Source: Asticcacaulis excentricus
GTDB lineage: Bacteria; Pseudomonadota; Alphaproteobacteria; Caulobacterales; Caulobacteraceae
DNA length: 64,000 nt
Assembly (NCBI RefSeq): GCF_003966695.1
Contig: NZ_AP018828.1
Location: 898,001 to 962,000 of the forward strand
Direction: 5' to 3'
Shown here in pieces: positions 44,574 through 52,380 of the stretch. The translations under genes and the position numbers were made by a program. Under the pieces are notes generated by a model, which was given only the letters and a program-made list of their open reading frames with translations, did not search any database and had not been told where the DNA came from. The stretch's first letter is position 1. Each line of letters begins with the position of its first letter.

Positions 44574-47500
44574 ATGCCCAAAAAAACGTGGCCAATCAAA
44601 CATCAGGCTGTTGAAACCGCGGCCGCAGAGGCCCTTGAGATACGCCCGGCAAAGGTTCTCGCCACGCCCGATACGGTCAGCTCTATCGCGATGAACGCCG
44701 CCGCCACGCCTCCGGGTAAGGACGTTCTGGCCGATCTGGCCTCAACGATTCTTGGGGATTCCGGGTCTTCGGCCGCCCTCGACGCACTGATGGAGGCCAC
44801 ACGCTACATCAGCGAGGTGCGTCTGCTCACGCTTTTGAAGGACTCGCTGCTGCTCGTCCAGAAATCCGACTATGAGGGGGCGACGCAAAAGGCGCTGGAA
44901 GCGCTGCGCGTCAATGAAAAGTGCGGCACGGCCTGGCATATTCTGGCCGTATGCCGCGAAAAGGCCGGCGACATCAAAAGCGCCTTCACCTGTTTCGAAG
45001 CCGCCCTGCAACTCGAAGAAGACAATACCGGCATCGCCAATGATCTGGGCCGTCTGGCCTATCAACTGGACATGCACACGCAGGCTGAAAAGCTGTTCCG
45101 CTATGTCCTCGGCAAAAACCCGGACGATTTTGAGGTCGCCAACAACCTCGCCTCGTGCCTGCGCGAAGTCAGCCGCTTTGAAGAGGCGATTGCGCTCCTG
45201 ACGCCGTTTCTGGAGAAGGACCCGTCCAACGGCACGCTGTGGAACACGCTGGGCACGGTGGTCAATGCCAAGGGTGACCTGCCGACCGCCCTCCTCTTCT
45301 TCGACGAAGCCGTAAAATTCGTCCCGGATGACCCCAAGCCCTGGCACAATCGCGGCCTGATCCTCGGCGCTCTGGGCGAGATTGACGCGGCGATCCACAG
45401 CCTTGAGGCCGGCATCAAGCGCATGGTCTCGCCCGCCCAGATCGAGGCGGCGGAATTGGCCATGGCCTTCTGCTATTTCTGCAAGGGCGATCTGATGCCC
45501 GGCTATCGTTACTATGCGGCGCGCAAAGGCCTGCATAGCCTTGAAGGCATGAAGTATATTACCGACGTCCCGGCGCTGGATCTGTCGCAGTCCCTGACGG
45601 GCAAGTCGGTGTTCGTCACCACCGAGCAGGGGCTGGGCGACGAGATTCTGTTTGGCACGGTGCTACCCGACCTTCTGGCCGAAATGGGCCCGGAGGGGCA
45701 CCTGACTCTGGCCGTGGAAAGACGCCTTGTCCCCCTCTATGCGCGCAGCTTCCCGCAGGCGACGGTGATCGCCCACGGCACGGGCAAGATCAATGGCATT
45801 ACGGTGCGTCACTTCCCCGGAATGGACACCACACGCGCCTATGACGGCTTTGTCATGCTGGGCGACCTGCTGCCGCGCTACCGGCCCAATGCGCAGGCCT
45901 TTCCGCGGCAAAAAAGCTTCCTCACCCCCGATCCTGCGCGCGTCGCCCACTGGAAGGCCGAGCTGGACAAGCTGGGGCCTGAGCCCAAGATCGGCCTTTT
46001 GTGGAAAAGCCTGGTCCAGCATTCACGCCGCGACCGCTACTATTCCCCCTTTGAAAGCTGGGCCCCCATCCTGCGCACGCCCGGCGCCGTTTTTGTCAAT
46101 CTTCAGTACGGCGATGTCAGTGAAGAACTGCGTCAGGCCGAACGCGAAGGCCTGAGCATCTGGAACCCGCCGGGCATCGACCTGAAGCAGGATCTGGATG
46201 ATCTGGCCGCCCTGTGCGCCGCCATGGACCTGATCATGGGGCCTTCAAACGCCACCAGCAATATCGCGGCCAGCGTCGGCACCCCTATCTGGATACTCTC
46301 CCCGTCCAATAGCTGGCCCACGATGGGCACCGACTATTACCCGTGGTACGGCAGCGCCCGAATATTCCTGACGCCCACCCCCGGCGAGTGGACGCCTGCG
46401 CTAGAGGACATGCGTCAGGCCCTGATCCGTGAGGTCGCCGCCCCGGTGCAGGCCCTATCCAGTGACGATATACGCCGTCAGTTTCAGGGTGTTGAGCGCG
46501 CCCTTCTGATGCGCGACTGGGCCGAGGCCGAAACGCAGGCCCGCGCCCTTTTACGTCACGTGCCCGACCATATCGGTGCCTGGCAGGCGCTGGCCACCGC
46601 GCTTGACCGGCAGGACCGCATTCCGCAGGCCCTCGACGCCTATCAAACGGCTCTGAAGCATCAGCCGGACTCGCTCGATATCGCCGCCGATCTGGCGCAA
46701 CTGGCCTTCCGCATCGGCCTTTATGACATGGCCGAACGCTTTTACGGCCTGATCGTTCAGCGCGATCCCGGTCACCTGATGGCCGTCAACTATTACGCTG
46801 CGGCGCTGCGCGAACAGTCGAAGTTCGATCAGGCCATCACGCTTCTTCAGGCCTATCTGAGCGACTATCCGAAGCAAAGCGCCCTGTGGGATACGCTCGG
46901 CACCATCCTGCTGGCGCAGGGCGATGCCGACACGGCGCTGATCTTCTTCAACGAAGCCATCTCGCTGGACAACAGCCTGCCGGCGCGCTTCAACCGCGCC
47001 TGCCTGTGGATCGAGAAAGGTCTGCTGGCCGAGGCCCTGCCGGAGCTGGAACTGTGTCTGGATCGTTTCTCCGAGCCCGGCAATCTGCGTTCGGTCGAAC
47101 TGAGCATGGCCTATGCCCATCTGGGCCTTGGCAATCTCCAGGCCGGGTGGCAGGCCTATGCGGCGCGCCATATGACCGGCACGCCGAAAGAGGTGCATTT
47201 CGACCTGCCCACAGGCCCGCTCAAGCCCGAAGAGATTGCCGGCAAGCGTCTGTTATTGCTGGCCGAACAGGGGCTGGGCGACGAGGTCATGTTCGGGACT
47301 CTGGTGCCCGATATTATCGAAAAGCTGGGCAACGGGGTTTTGACCTTAGCCGTTGAAAAGCGCCTCGTGCCGCTGTTTGCCCGCGCCTTCCCCAAGGCCC
47401 GCGTTCTGCCGCATCACACCGAAAGCCGTGACGGCGTCATTACCCGCAGCGTGCCGGGCCTGTCGGGCGACAGCGTGGACGGCTGGGCGCTGATGGGGGA

Positions 47501-48059
47501 TTTCCTGCCGCTGTTGCGCGGCGATCTGGAGGCCTTTGCCAATAAAGCGCCGGTGTTCGTGCCTGACCCGGCGCGCGTCGCTTTCTGGAAAGGCGAACTG
47601 GCCAGACAGGGCAGCGGCCCGAAGGTTGGCCTGCTATGGAAAAGCCTGATCAGCCATTCCCGTCGCGACCGCTTCTATCCGCCTTTTGAGTCCCTCGCAC
47701 CGCTGCTGGGGCGCAAGGACCTCGTCCTCGTCAACCTGCAATATGGCGAGACGGTCAGCGAACAGATCGCCGCCAAGGCGCAAGGCGCGCGCTTCTACAC
47801 CCCGCCCATCGACCTGCTGAACGATCTGGGTGAGCTGAGTGCCCTGTGCGCGGCGCTGGACGTGGTCATCGGCCCCGCCAATGCAAGCACGCAGATCGCC
47901 GCGGCGACCGGTGTGCCGACCTGGTTCGTCATGACGCCCGGCTCGTGGACCCAATTGGGGAGCGACCATTGCCCGTGGTACGCCAATGCCCGCGTCTTCG
48001 TCACCGAGGAGGGGCAGTGGGGGTCGCTCATGCAACGGGTGTCGGAAGAGATCAAATAA
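44574..48059 (+). CDS. flmG: FlmG/FlbA-like flagellin glycosyltransferase, internally duplicated (TPR-GT-TPR-GT)
   Basis: 1161 residues from the ATG at 44574 (GGAGAG upstream). Two colinear halves, offset by about 547 residues, each have TPR helices followed by a GT-B-like domain. GT domain 1 starts GKSVFVTTEQGLGDEILFGT (Gly343) and domain 2 GKRLLLLAEQGLGDEVMFGT (Gly890). Both have a GLLWKSL..HSRRDR motif and the C-terminal MGPSNATSNIAASVGTP or IGPANASTQIAAATGVP. In Caulobacter a single TPR-GT protein, FlmG, binds flagellins by its TPRs and glycosylates them. The gene's place beside flbT and the flagellins supports that role. Both GT copies look intact. Confidence 0.85.
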   Translation: MPKKTWPIKHQAVETAAAEALEIRPAKVLATPDTVSSIAMNAAATPPGKDVLADLASTILGDSGSSAALDALMEATRYISEVRLLTLLKDSLLLVQKSDYEGATQKALEALRVNEKCGTAWHILAVCREKAGDIKSAFTCFEAALQLEEDNTGIANDLGRLAYQLDMHTQAEKLFRYVLGKNPDDFEVANNLASCLREVSRFEEAIALLTPFLEKDPSNGTLWNTLGTVVNAKGDLPTALLFFDEAVKFVPDDPKPWHNRGLILGALGEIDAAIHSLEAGIKRMVSPAQIEAAELAMAFCYFCKGDLMPGYRYYAARKGLHSLEGMKYITDVPALDLSQSLTGKSVFVTTEQGLGDEILFGTVLPDLLAEMGPEGHLTLAVERRLVPLYARSFPQATVIAHGTGKINGITVRHFPGMDTTRAYDGFVMLGDLLPRYRPNAQAFPRQKSFLTPDPARVAHWKAELDKLGPEPKIGLLWKSLVQHSRRDRYYSPFESWAPILRTPGAVFVNLQYGDVSEELRQAEREGLSIWNPPGIDLKQDLDDLAALCAAMDLIMGPSNATSNIAASVGTPIWILSPSNSWPTMGTDYYPWYGSARIFLTPTPGEWTPALEDMRQALIREVAAPVQALSSDDIRRQFQGVERALLMRDWAEAETQARALLRHVPDHIGAWQALATALDRQDRIPQALDAYQTALKHQPDSLDIAADLAQLAFRIGLYDMAERFYGLIVQRDPGHLMAVNYYAAALREQSKFDQAITLLQAYLSDYPKQSALWDTLGTILLAQGDADTALIFFNEAISLDNSLPARFNRACLWIEKGLLAEALPELELCLDRFSEPGNLRSVELSMAYAHLGLGNLQAGWQAYAARHMTGTPKEVHFDLPTGPLKPEEIAGKRLLLLAEQGLGDEVMFGTLVPDIIEKLGNGVLTLAVEKRLVPLFARAFPKARVLPHHTESRDGVITRSVPGLSGDSVDGWALMGDFLPLLRGDLEAFANKAPVFVPDPARVAFWKGELARQGSGPKVGLLWKSLISHSRRDRFYPPFESLAPLLGRKDLVLVNLQYGETVSEQIAAKAQGARFYTPPIDLLNDLGELSALCAALDVVIGPANASTQIAAATGVPTWFVMTPGSWTQLGSDHCPWYANARVFVTEEGQWGSLMQRVSEEIK

Positions 48060-48088
48060 AAAAGGCGGCGGAATTTCCGCCGCCTTTT
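48060..48088. terminator. Bidirectional terminator after the flmG-like gene
   Basis: AAAAGGCGGCGGAA (48060-48073) and TTCCGCCGCCTTTT (48075-48088) form a near-perfect palindrome ending in T-runs in both directions, between convergent genes. Confidence 0.92.
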
Positions 48089-48108
48089 CATTATCTTCGG
48101 CGCTAAAA

Positions 48109-48945
48109 TTAATGCGCCATATACAGGTTCAGATTGGTGTTGTGCAACAGCGCGCGCGTCGTGCCGCCAAAGGCGAACTCACGCAGCCGCGACCGCCCGA
48201 AGGCCCCGGCGACCATATACTGCGCCTGATGCCGCTGATTGGCCTCGACCAGCGTGCTGATCAGGTCGTTACTTTTGGGCAGGATATCAACCTCGACATT
48301 GAGGCCGTGCAGCATGTAGTAGCGCGCCAGCTTGCCCAGATCGGCCGGATTTTCCCCGACCGGAGCCCCGGCCACCACCACCTTCGACGCTTTTTTCAGC
48401 AGAGGCACGGCGCGACGCGCGGCGCGTGACGACGGCTCCTTGCCGTCCCACGCCACCAGAGCCGTCCCCCCCACCGCAAAGGGCTGACGGGCGATAAATA
48501 CCCCGGCGCGTTCTTCCATCAGTACCTGCTGAAACGCCTCGGACAACAGGCCACGCCCGCGCGCGCTTTCATCGCCGAAGACCACAATGTCCGACAGGCG
48601 CGTTTCCGTCGCCAGACACTGCCACACCGGCGATTTCAACGGCAGGAACAGTTTGTGTTCATAGGCGGTGTCGTTATAGGCGTCGCGCGCCACGGCTTCG
48701 GCCTCTTCGGCGGCGGATTTCAGCCCGTCCATGGCCGCCATCTGCACCGTGCCCATAAAGCCTTCGCCCAGCCACGGGGCCAGTTCGGCCGGATCGGGCG
48801 GCGCAAACAGGAAACTCAGTTGCCCGCCAAAGGCACGGGCAATATCGGCGGCAATGGCAATCGCCGTCTCTTCCGAGGTGGCACCCGATACCGGCACCGA
48901 TACGCGCGCCCACGCGCCACCGGCAGTGAGGGGGGAGTCAGTCAT
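48109..48945 (-). CDS. Universal stress protein, tandem UspA domains
   Basis: 278 residues made of two Usp-like halves. The second has the ATP-binding motif GAFGRSRLREFAFGGTTRAL (G-2x-G-9x-G-T); the first is degenerate but keeps DIVVFGDESARG. Usp proteins bind nucleotides and respond to stress; no target is evident. AAGGAGG lies upstream of the ATG at 48945. Monocistronic. Confidence 0.92.
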   Translation of the reverse strand: MTDSPLTAGGAWARVSVPVSGATSEETAIAIAADIARAFGGQLSFLFAPPDPAELAPWLGEGFMGTVQMAAMDGLKSAAEEAEAVARDAYNDTAYEHKLFLPLKSPVWQCLATETRLSDIVVFGDESARGRGLLSEAFQQVLMEERAGVFIARQPFAVGGTALVAWDGKEPSSRAARRAVPLLKKASKVVVAGAPVGENPADLGKLARYYMLHGLNVEVDILPKSNDLISTLVEANQRHQAQYMVAGAFGRSRLREFAFGGTTRALLHNTNLNLYMAH

Positions 48946-49093
48946 CAGAGGGGCCTCCTTTTTTGTGCATGGTCAGCATTTAACCACGACGCAACGCGCC
49001 TTATGACTGTAAGTATAGGCCTCGCACCGTGGATTGGACACGCGGCATATGGCCCCAATACACAAGTATCCCGTCAACACTTTGTGAAACCCG

Positions 49094-49717
49094 ATGGCCC
49101 CTCGCACCCCACCGTCCCGACGCCCTGCCAGCGATCCGGCCCCGCGCGCCTGGCAGCGTATGCTCTCCGGGCGTCGCCTCGACCTGCTCGATCCGTCGGC
49201 CATGGATATTGAGATTGACGACATTGCGCTCGGCCTGTCGCGCGTCGCCCGCTGGAACGGACAAACCACGGGCGAACATGGCTTTTCGGTCGCCCAGCAT
49301 TCCTTGATCGTCGAAGACATCTGCGCCCATCTGAAGCCGGGGCTCGACACGCAGTGGCGGCTGGTGGCCCTGTTGCACGATGCGCCGGAATACGTCATTG
49401 GCGACATGATTTCGCCGTTCAAGGCGGCGCTGGGCCTCGATTACAAGCGTTTTGAGCATCATCTGGAACAGGCCATCCATATCCGCTTTGGCCTCCCCGC
49501 CGCGGTGCCACCGGAGGTCAAGGCCCTGATCAAGCGCGCCGATCACGCCTGCGCCTATTTCGAAGCGACGCAACTGGTCGGCTTTTCCGACGCCGAAGCC
49601 CGCACCTTTTTCGGCACCCCGCCCGAAGGCTACGACCTCAGCCTGACCGCCCTGTCGGGCCCCGAAGTCCGTGCGCAGTTCGTTGACAGGTTCTACGCCC
49701 TGAGCCAAAACCTGTAA
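49094..49717 (+). CDS. YfbR-like HD-domain nucleotidase
   Basis: 207 residues. The HD metal site is seen as GEHGFSVAQHSL (His), LLHDAPEYVIGD (His-Asp) and IKRADHACAYFEA (Asp). The pattern and length match YfbR-like 5'-deoxynucleotidases, which remove phosphate from deoxyribonucleoside monophosphates. The basic N-terminal ~20 residues are Pro-rich. No good Shine-Dalgarno lies before the ATG at 49094. It is followed 13 bp later by the NrtR-like gene and probably shares a transcript with it. Confidence 0.87.
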   Translation: MAPRTPPSRRPASDPAPRAWQRMLSGRRLDLLDPSAMDIEIDDIALGLSRVARWNGQTTGEHGFSVAQHSLIVEDICAHLKPGLDTQWRLVALLHDAPEYVIGDMISPFKAALGLDYKRFEHHLEQAIHIRFGLPAAVPPEVKALIKRADHACAYFEATQLVGFSDAEARTFFGTPPEGYDLSLTALSGPEVRAQFVDRFYALSQNL

Positions 49718-49730
49718 GGAGGAGTTGCCT

Positions 49731-50660
49731 GTGCCGGTCAGCCTGACGATCGAACTGTCCGCCGTGGTTATGGCGATCAAGGACAATGAGGCGATGGTCC
49801 TGTGCCTGACCCTGCCTGACGGCACGGCCCTGCCCTCCGGCCCATTTCGCCCGGAGGCGCACCGCACCTTCGATCTCGCCGTGCGGGCCTTTGTCACCGA
49901 ACAGACCGGCTTTTCGGCGGGCTATGTCGAACAGCTTTATTCGTTTGGCGACGAAGGGCGTCAGGGCGTGAGTTCGCTGGCCCCCGGCGGCAGCGATCAG
50001 CGCGTTATTTCGCTGGGCTATCTGGCCCTCACCGCCGACAGCGCCTTCCAGTCGCAATTATCGGCCCAATGGAAGCCCTATTCCGCCTTCTTTCCGTGGG
50101 AAGACTGGCGGCGCGGCGAACCGGCCGCGGTCGCGCCTCTGCGTCGGCGTCTGCGCGACTGGTGCAACGCCGCTCCGCACGCACAGAGCGCCGCCGAGCG
50201 GCGCGGGCGCGTCGAAACCCTGTTCCCCGAAGACAGCGACCTGTGGAACGAAGAACGGGTGCTGGATCGCTATGAACTGCTCTACAGCGCCTGCCTGATC
50301 CATGAATCGCGTTGCGCCGAAGCCTCCAGCGGCAGCGGCACGGCCATGCTGTCGGACCACCGCCGCATCCTGGCCACGGGCCTGTCGCGACTGAGGGGCA
50401 AGCTGAAGTACCGCCCGGTGATCTTTGAGCTGATGCCCGAACGCTTTACCCTGCTGGAATTGCAGCGCTCGCTGGAAGCCATCAGCGGCCTGCCCCTGCA
50501 CAAGCAGAATTTCCGCCGCGCGCTGGAACGCACCGGCTTTGTGCGCCCGACAGGCATCATGCGCGACGATACGGGCGGCCGCCCGGCAGAGCTTTACGCC
50601 TATGACCGCGACCGTTTCCGCTTCAGCCCGTCTCTGGGGTTGAGTTTGCCGAGAGGGTAG
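49731..50660 (+). CDS. Nudix-fold regulator with winged-helix domain (NrtR/COG4111-like)
   Basis: 309 residues. The N-terminal ~145 residues are Nudix-like, but the catalytic box is degenerate: where GX5EX7REUXEEXGU is expected there is GPFRPEAHRTFDLAVRAFV then TEQTGF. The C-terminal part (~220-300) reads RPVIFELMPERFTLLELQRS, then LPLHKQNFRRALERTGFV, the winged-helix domain of NrtR regulators of NAD metabolism. So it is likely a ligand-sensing repressor. The GTG at 49731 is set by AGGAGGAG 6 bases upstream; the TTG at 49725 is too close to that site. Confidence 0.85.
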   Translation: MPVSLTIELSAVVMAIKDNEAMVLCLTLPDGTALPSGPFRPEAHRTFDLAVRAFVTEQTGFSAGYVEQLYSFGDEGRQGVSSLAPGGSDQRVISLGYLALTADSAFQSQLSAQWKPYSAFFPWEDWRRGEPAAVAPLRRRLRDWCNAAPHAQSAAERRGRVETLFPEDSDLWNEERVLDRYELLYSACLIHESRCAEASSGSGTAMLSDHRRILATGLSRLRGKLKYRPVIFELMPERFTLLELQRSLEAISGLPLHKQNFRRALERTGFVRPTGIMRDDTGGRPAELYAYDRDRFRFSPSLGLSLPRG

Positions 50661-50667
50661 GGTTTTA

Positions 50668-50786
50668 GCCACGAAAAACACGAAAAGCACAAAAAAGCTG
50701 TAGGCGGATATTTCGGCGCGTAGCGCCTGTTCAACACGCCCTCCGGCCAGGACGTCATTTTTTGTGCTTTTCGTGTTTTTCGTGGC
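50668..50786. repeat. 119-bp palindromic element with perfect 29-bp arms
   Basis: The arms (50668-50696 and 50758-50786) are perfect inverted repeats beginning GCCACGAAAAACACG. The 61-bp spacer contains the hairpin GGCGC-GTA-GCGCC. There is no ORF. The element at 60519-60628 has a spacer of similar length with the related core GGCGCGCAGCGCC. Confidence 0.88.
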
Positions 50787-50790
50787 CAAT

Positions 50791-50820
50791 AAAAAAGCCG
50801 GCGGGTAACCCACCGGCTTT
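50791..50820 (-). terminator. Terminator of the HHH-domain gene
   Basis: AAAGCCGGCGGG and CCCACCGGCTTT (50794-50805 and 50809-50820) pair with one C/A mismatch around a TAA loop. On the minus strand the stem is followed by TTTTTT. Confidence 0.82.
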
Positions 50821-50841
50821 CCTCTATTGCCGAGCGCCAGC

Positions 50842-51660
50842 TTACGCCGCGCGGCCCGCCAGACGCGCTGCCTGCGCCATCCAGTTTTCGCGCACGATGC
50901 GCGGCGCCGAATGGACGCGCGCCGACAGCCAGGCCACGTGTTCCGGCGTCCAGCTTGCCACCTGCCAGTAGTGGTAGATACCCAGCATATTCAGTTCGCG
51001 CTCATTATCGGCACCGATGCCCGAAATCAGCGTCAGGTCGTCGGGATAGCCTTCGGGCGCGCTGAGGCGATGCGGCTCAAGGCCGGTGCCCGCCTGCTCC
51101 ACCGCCGCACGCACGCTTTCCGGCGTCATGGACGACAGCAGCGAGGCCTTGGGGCGTGAGGTGCGATCGAGCAGCTCCGTCACCGGCTCCGCCTTGACCG
51201 CCAGGGCGGGGGCGGCCACGGCCGGCGCTTCGGTCCGCTCGATCCCGGCCATGATGGCGGGTTCCAGCTCGGTGGAGACGCCCACAGGTGCGGGCTGCGG
51301 AGCGGCCGGTTGAGCGACGGGCGCTCCTGCGATTGGGGCAGCCGCGACCGGTCGCAGCGGGATGATGTCCGCCGACGGACGCGGGGCGTCTGCCTGTGCG
51401 GCGGGCGTTTGAACGGCCTGACGCGAGGCATTGAGCGCCTGAGCGGCGGCGACCATCGGGTCAGCCACGGGGCGTTCAACCGCCGGAGCGTTCAGCGGTG
51501 CGTCAAAGGTGGAGTCGAGGATAGGGGCCGGGGCCTCATCAAAGATCGAGATACGGCGCGCGGCGCGCTTCGGCTTGGGCGACAGATGCCAGCCTACAAA
51601 GCCGCTGAACAGGAAGACCGCCAGAAGCAGGGCCGCCGATTGTGCGATCAGCAAGTACAT
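50842..51660 (-). CDS. Membrane-anchored protein with C-terminal helix-hairpin-helix-like domain
   Basis: 272 residues; AGGGGAAA lies before the ATG at 51660. An N-terminal transmembrane helix (LIAQSAALLLAVFLFSGFVG) precedes a long Ala/Pro-rich region (~50-190). The last ~65 residues read DDLTLISGIGADNERELNML, then GIYHYWQVASWTPEHVAWLS, a helix-hairpin-helix-like fold of the kind also found in some respiratory-chain and ribosomal-protein extensions. Function unknown. Probably co-transcribed with the two small genes upstream. Confidence 0.75.
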   Translation of the reverse strand: MYLLIAQSAALLLAVFLFSGFVGWHLSPKPKRAARRISIFDEAPAPILDSTFDAPLNAPAVERPVADPMVAAAQALNASRQAVQTPAAQADAPRPSADIIPLRPVAAAPIAGAPVAQPAAPQPAPVGVSTELEPAIMAGIERTEAPAVAAPALAVKAEPVTELLDRTSRPKASLLSSMTPESVRAAVEQAGTGLEPHRLSAPEGYPDDLTLISGIGADNERELNMLGIYHYWQVASWTPEHVAWLSARVHSAPRIVRENWMAQAARLAGRAA

Positions 51661-51669
51661 ATGTTTCCC

Positions 51670-51762
51670 CTACCCTGCACGACGCGCGAGAAAGCCCGTA
51701 CACAGGCCCAGCGCCGCCGCACCCAGCAGCAGCCAGCGCAGCTCAAAGATCAGATAAAGCAT
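51670..51762 (-). CDS. 30-residue membrane micro-protein
   Basis: A short ORF: ATG at 51762, stop TAG at 51672-51670. GGGGAAG is 8 bases upstream of the ATG. It encodes one hydrophobic helix (MLYLIFELRWLLLGAAALGL) and a basic end (FLARRAG). It overlaps the 3' end of the upstream gene by 20 bases, and the next gene starts 9 bp after its stop, so it fits exactly into the operon. Function unknown. Confidence 0.6.
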   Translation of the reverse strand: MLYLIFELRWLLLGAAALGLCTGFLARRAG

Positions 51763-52162
51763 GATCGGTCTTCCCCATAGACACCCGCATCGGCGTTTCG
51801 CTTGTGTCGGTCAGCACTTGCAGCGCCGGCCCGTACAGATACCCCTCGCCCTTCGGGACATAGATTTCGATTTCCGGCGGCAGTTCCGGTTGCAGGCTGC
51901 GCACGGCGGCGGCGGCCTGTATCAGACGCGCCTTGCGCTCATCAGCGGTGACGCCGGGACGAAAATCCTGCGTTTTAAAGCTAAGGCGGACATTGAGGCC
52001 ATCGACCTCATAGGCGATATCGCCCAGCCCCTCGGCCTTGAGCGCGTCGGCGACCCGCGCTTCCAGCGCCTGCGGCATGGCCGGAAGCTGTTTATAAAGC
52101 CCCACCCCTGCCCCGGCGGTCAGAAGCAGCAGTCCCAGTCCCCATACTGTTTTGGACGACAT
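51743..52162 (-). CDS. Small membrane-anchored protein, BON-like
   Basis: 139 residues from the ATG at 52162 (GGGAA upstream). One N-terminal helix (VWGLGLLLLTAGAGVGLY) is followed by a domain with the alternating pattern ALEARVADALKAEGLGDIAY then EVDGLNVRLSFKTQDF, which recalls BON or OmpA-adjacent domains that bind lipid or cell wall. The frame continues upstream to 52447 without supporting signals. First of three overlapping or closely spaced small envelope genes. Confidence 0.65.
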   Translation of the reverse strand: MSSKTVWGLGLLLLTAGAGVGLYKQLPAMPQALEARVADALKAEGLGDIAYEVDGLNVRLSFKTQDFRPGVTADERKARLIQAAAAVRSLQPELPPEIEIYVPKGEGYLYGPALQVLTDTSETPMRVSMGKTDHALSDL

Positions 52163-52328
52163 GCCAAGTTCCCGGAAAATCGAAATTCTGAAAGTGTTAA
52201 CAACTAAAGCCCAAATCCCGACACCTGACAATAGGCCGCAGCGTGCCGGAGACCGATAAGTTAGACGCCACGTGTGACAGCGCCAAGACATACGCCTGAG
52301 AGGGGAAATGCGATCCCTTTCCGCCACG

Positions 52329-52355
52329 AAAAAAGCCCGGCGGGGGGCCGGGCTT
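52329..52355 (-). terminator. ppdK terminator
   Basis: AAGCCCGGC/GCCGGGCTT (52333-52341 and 52347-52355), GGGGG loop, then a T-run on the minus strand. It begins 26 bp after the ppdK stop. Confidence 0.9.
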
Positions 52356-52380
52356 CTTCCAGTCGGGTGTTGCAATTGAC

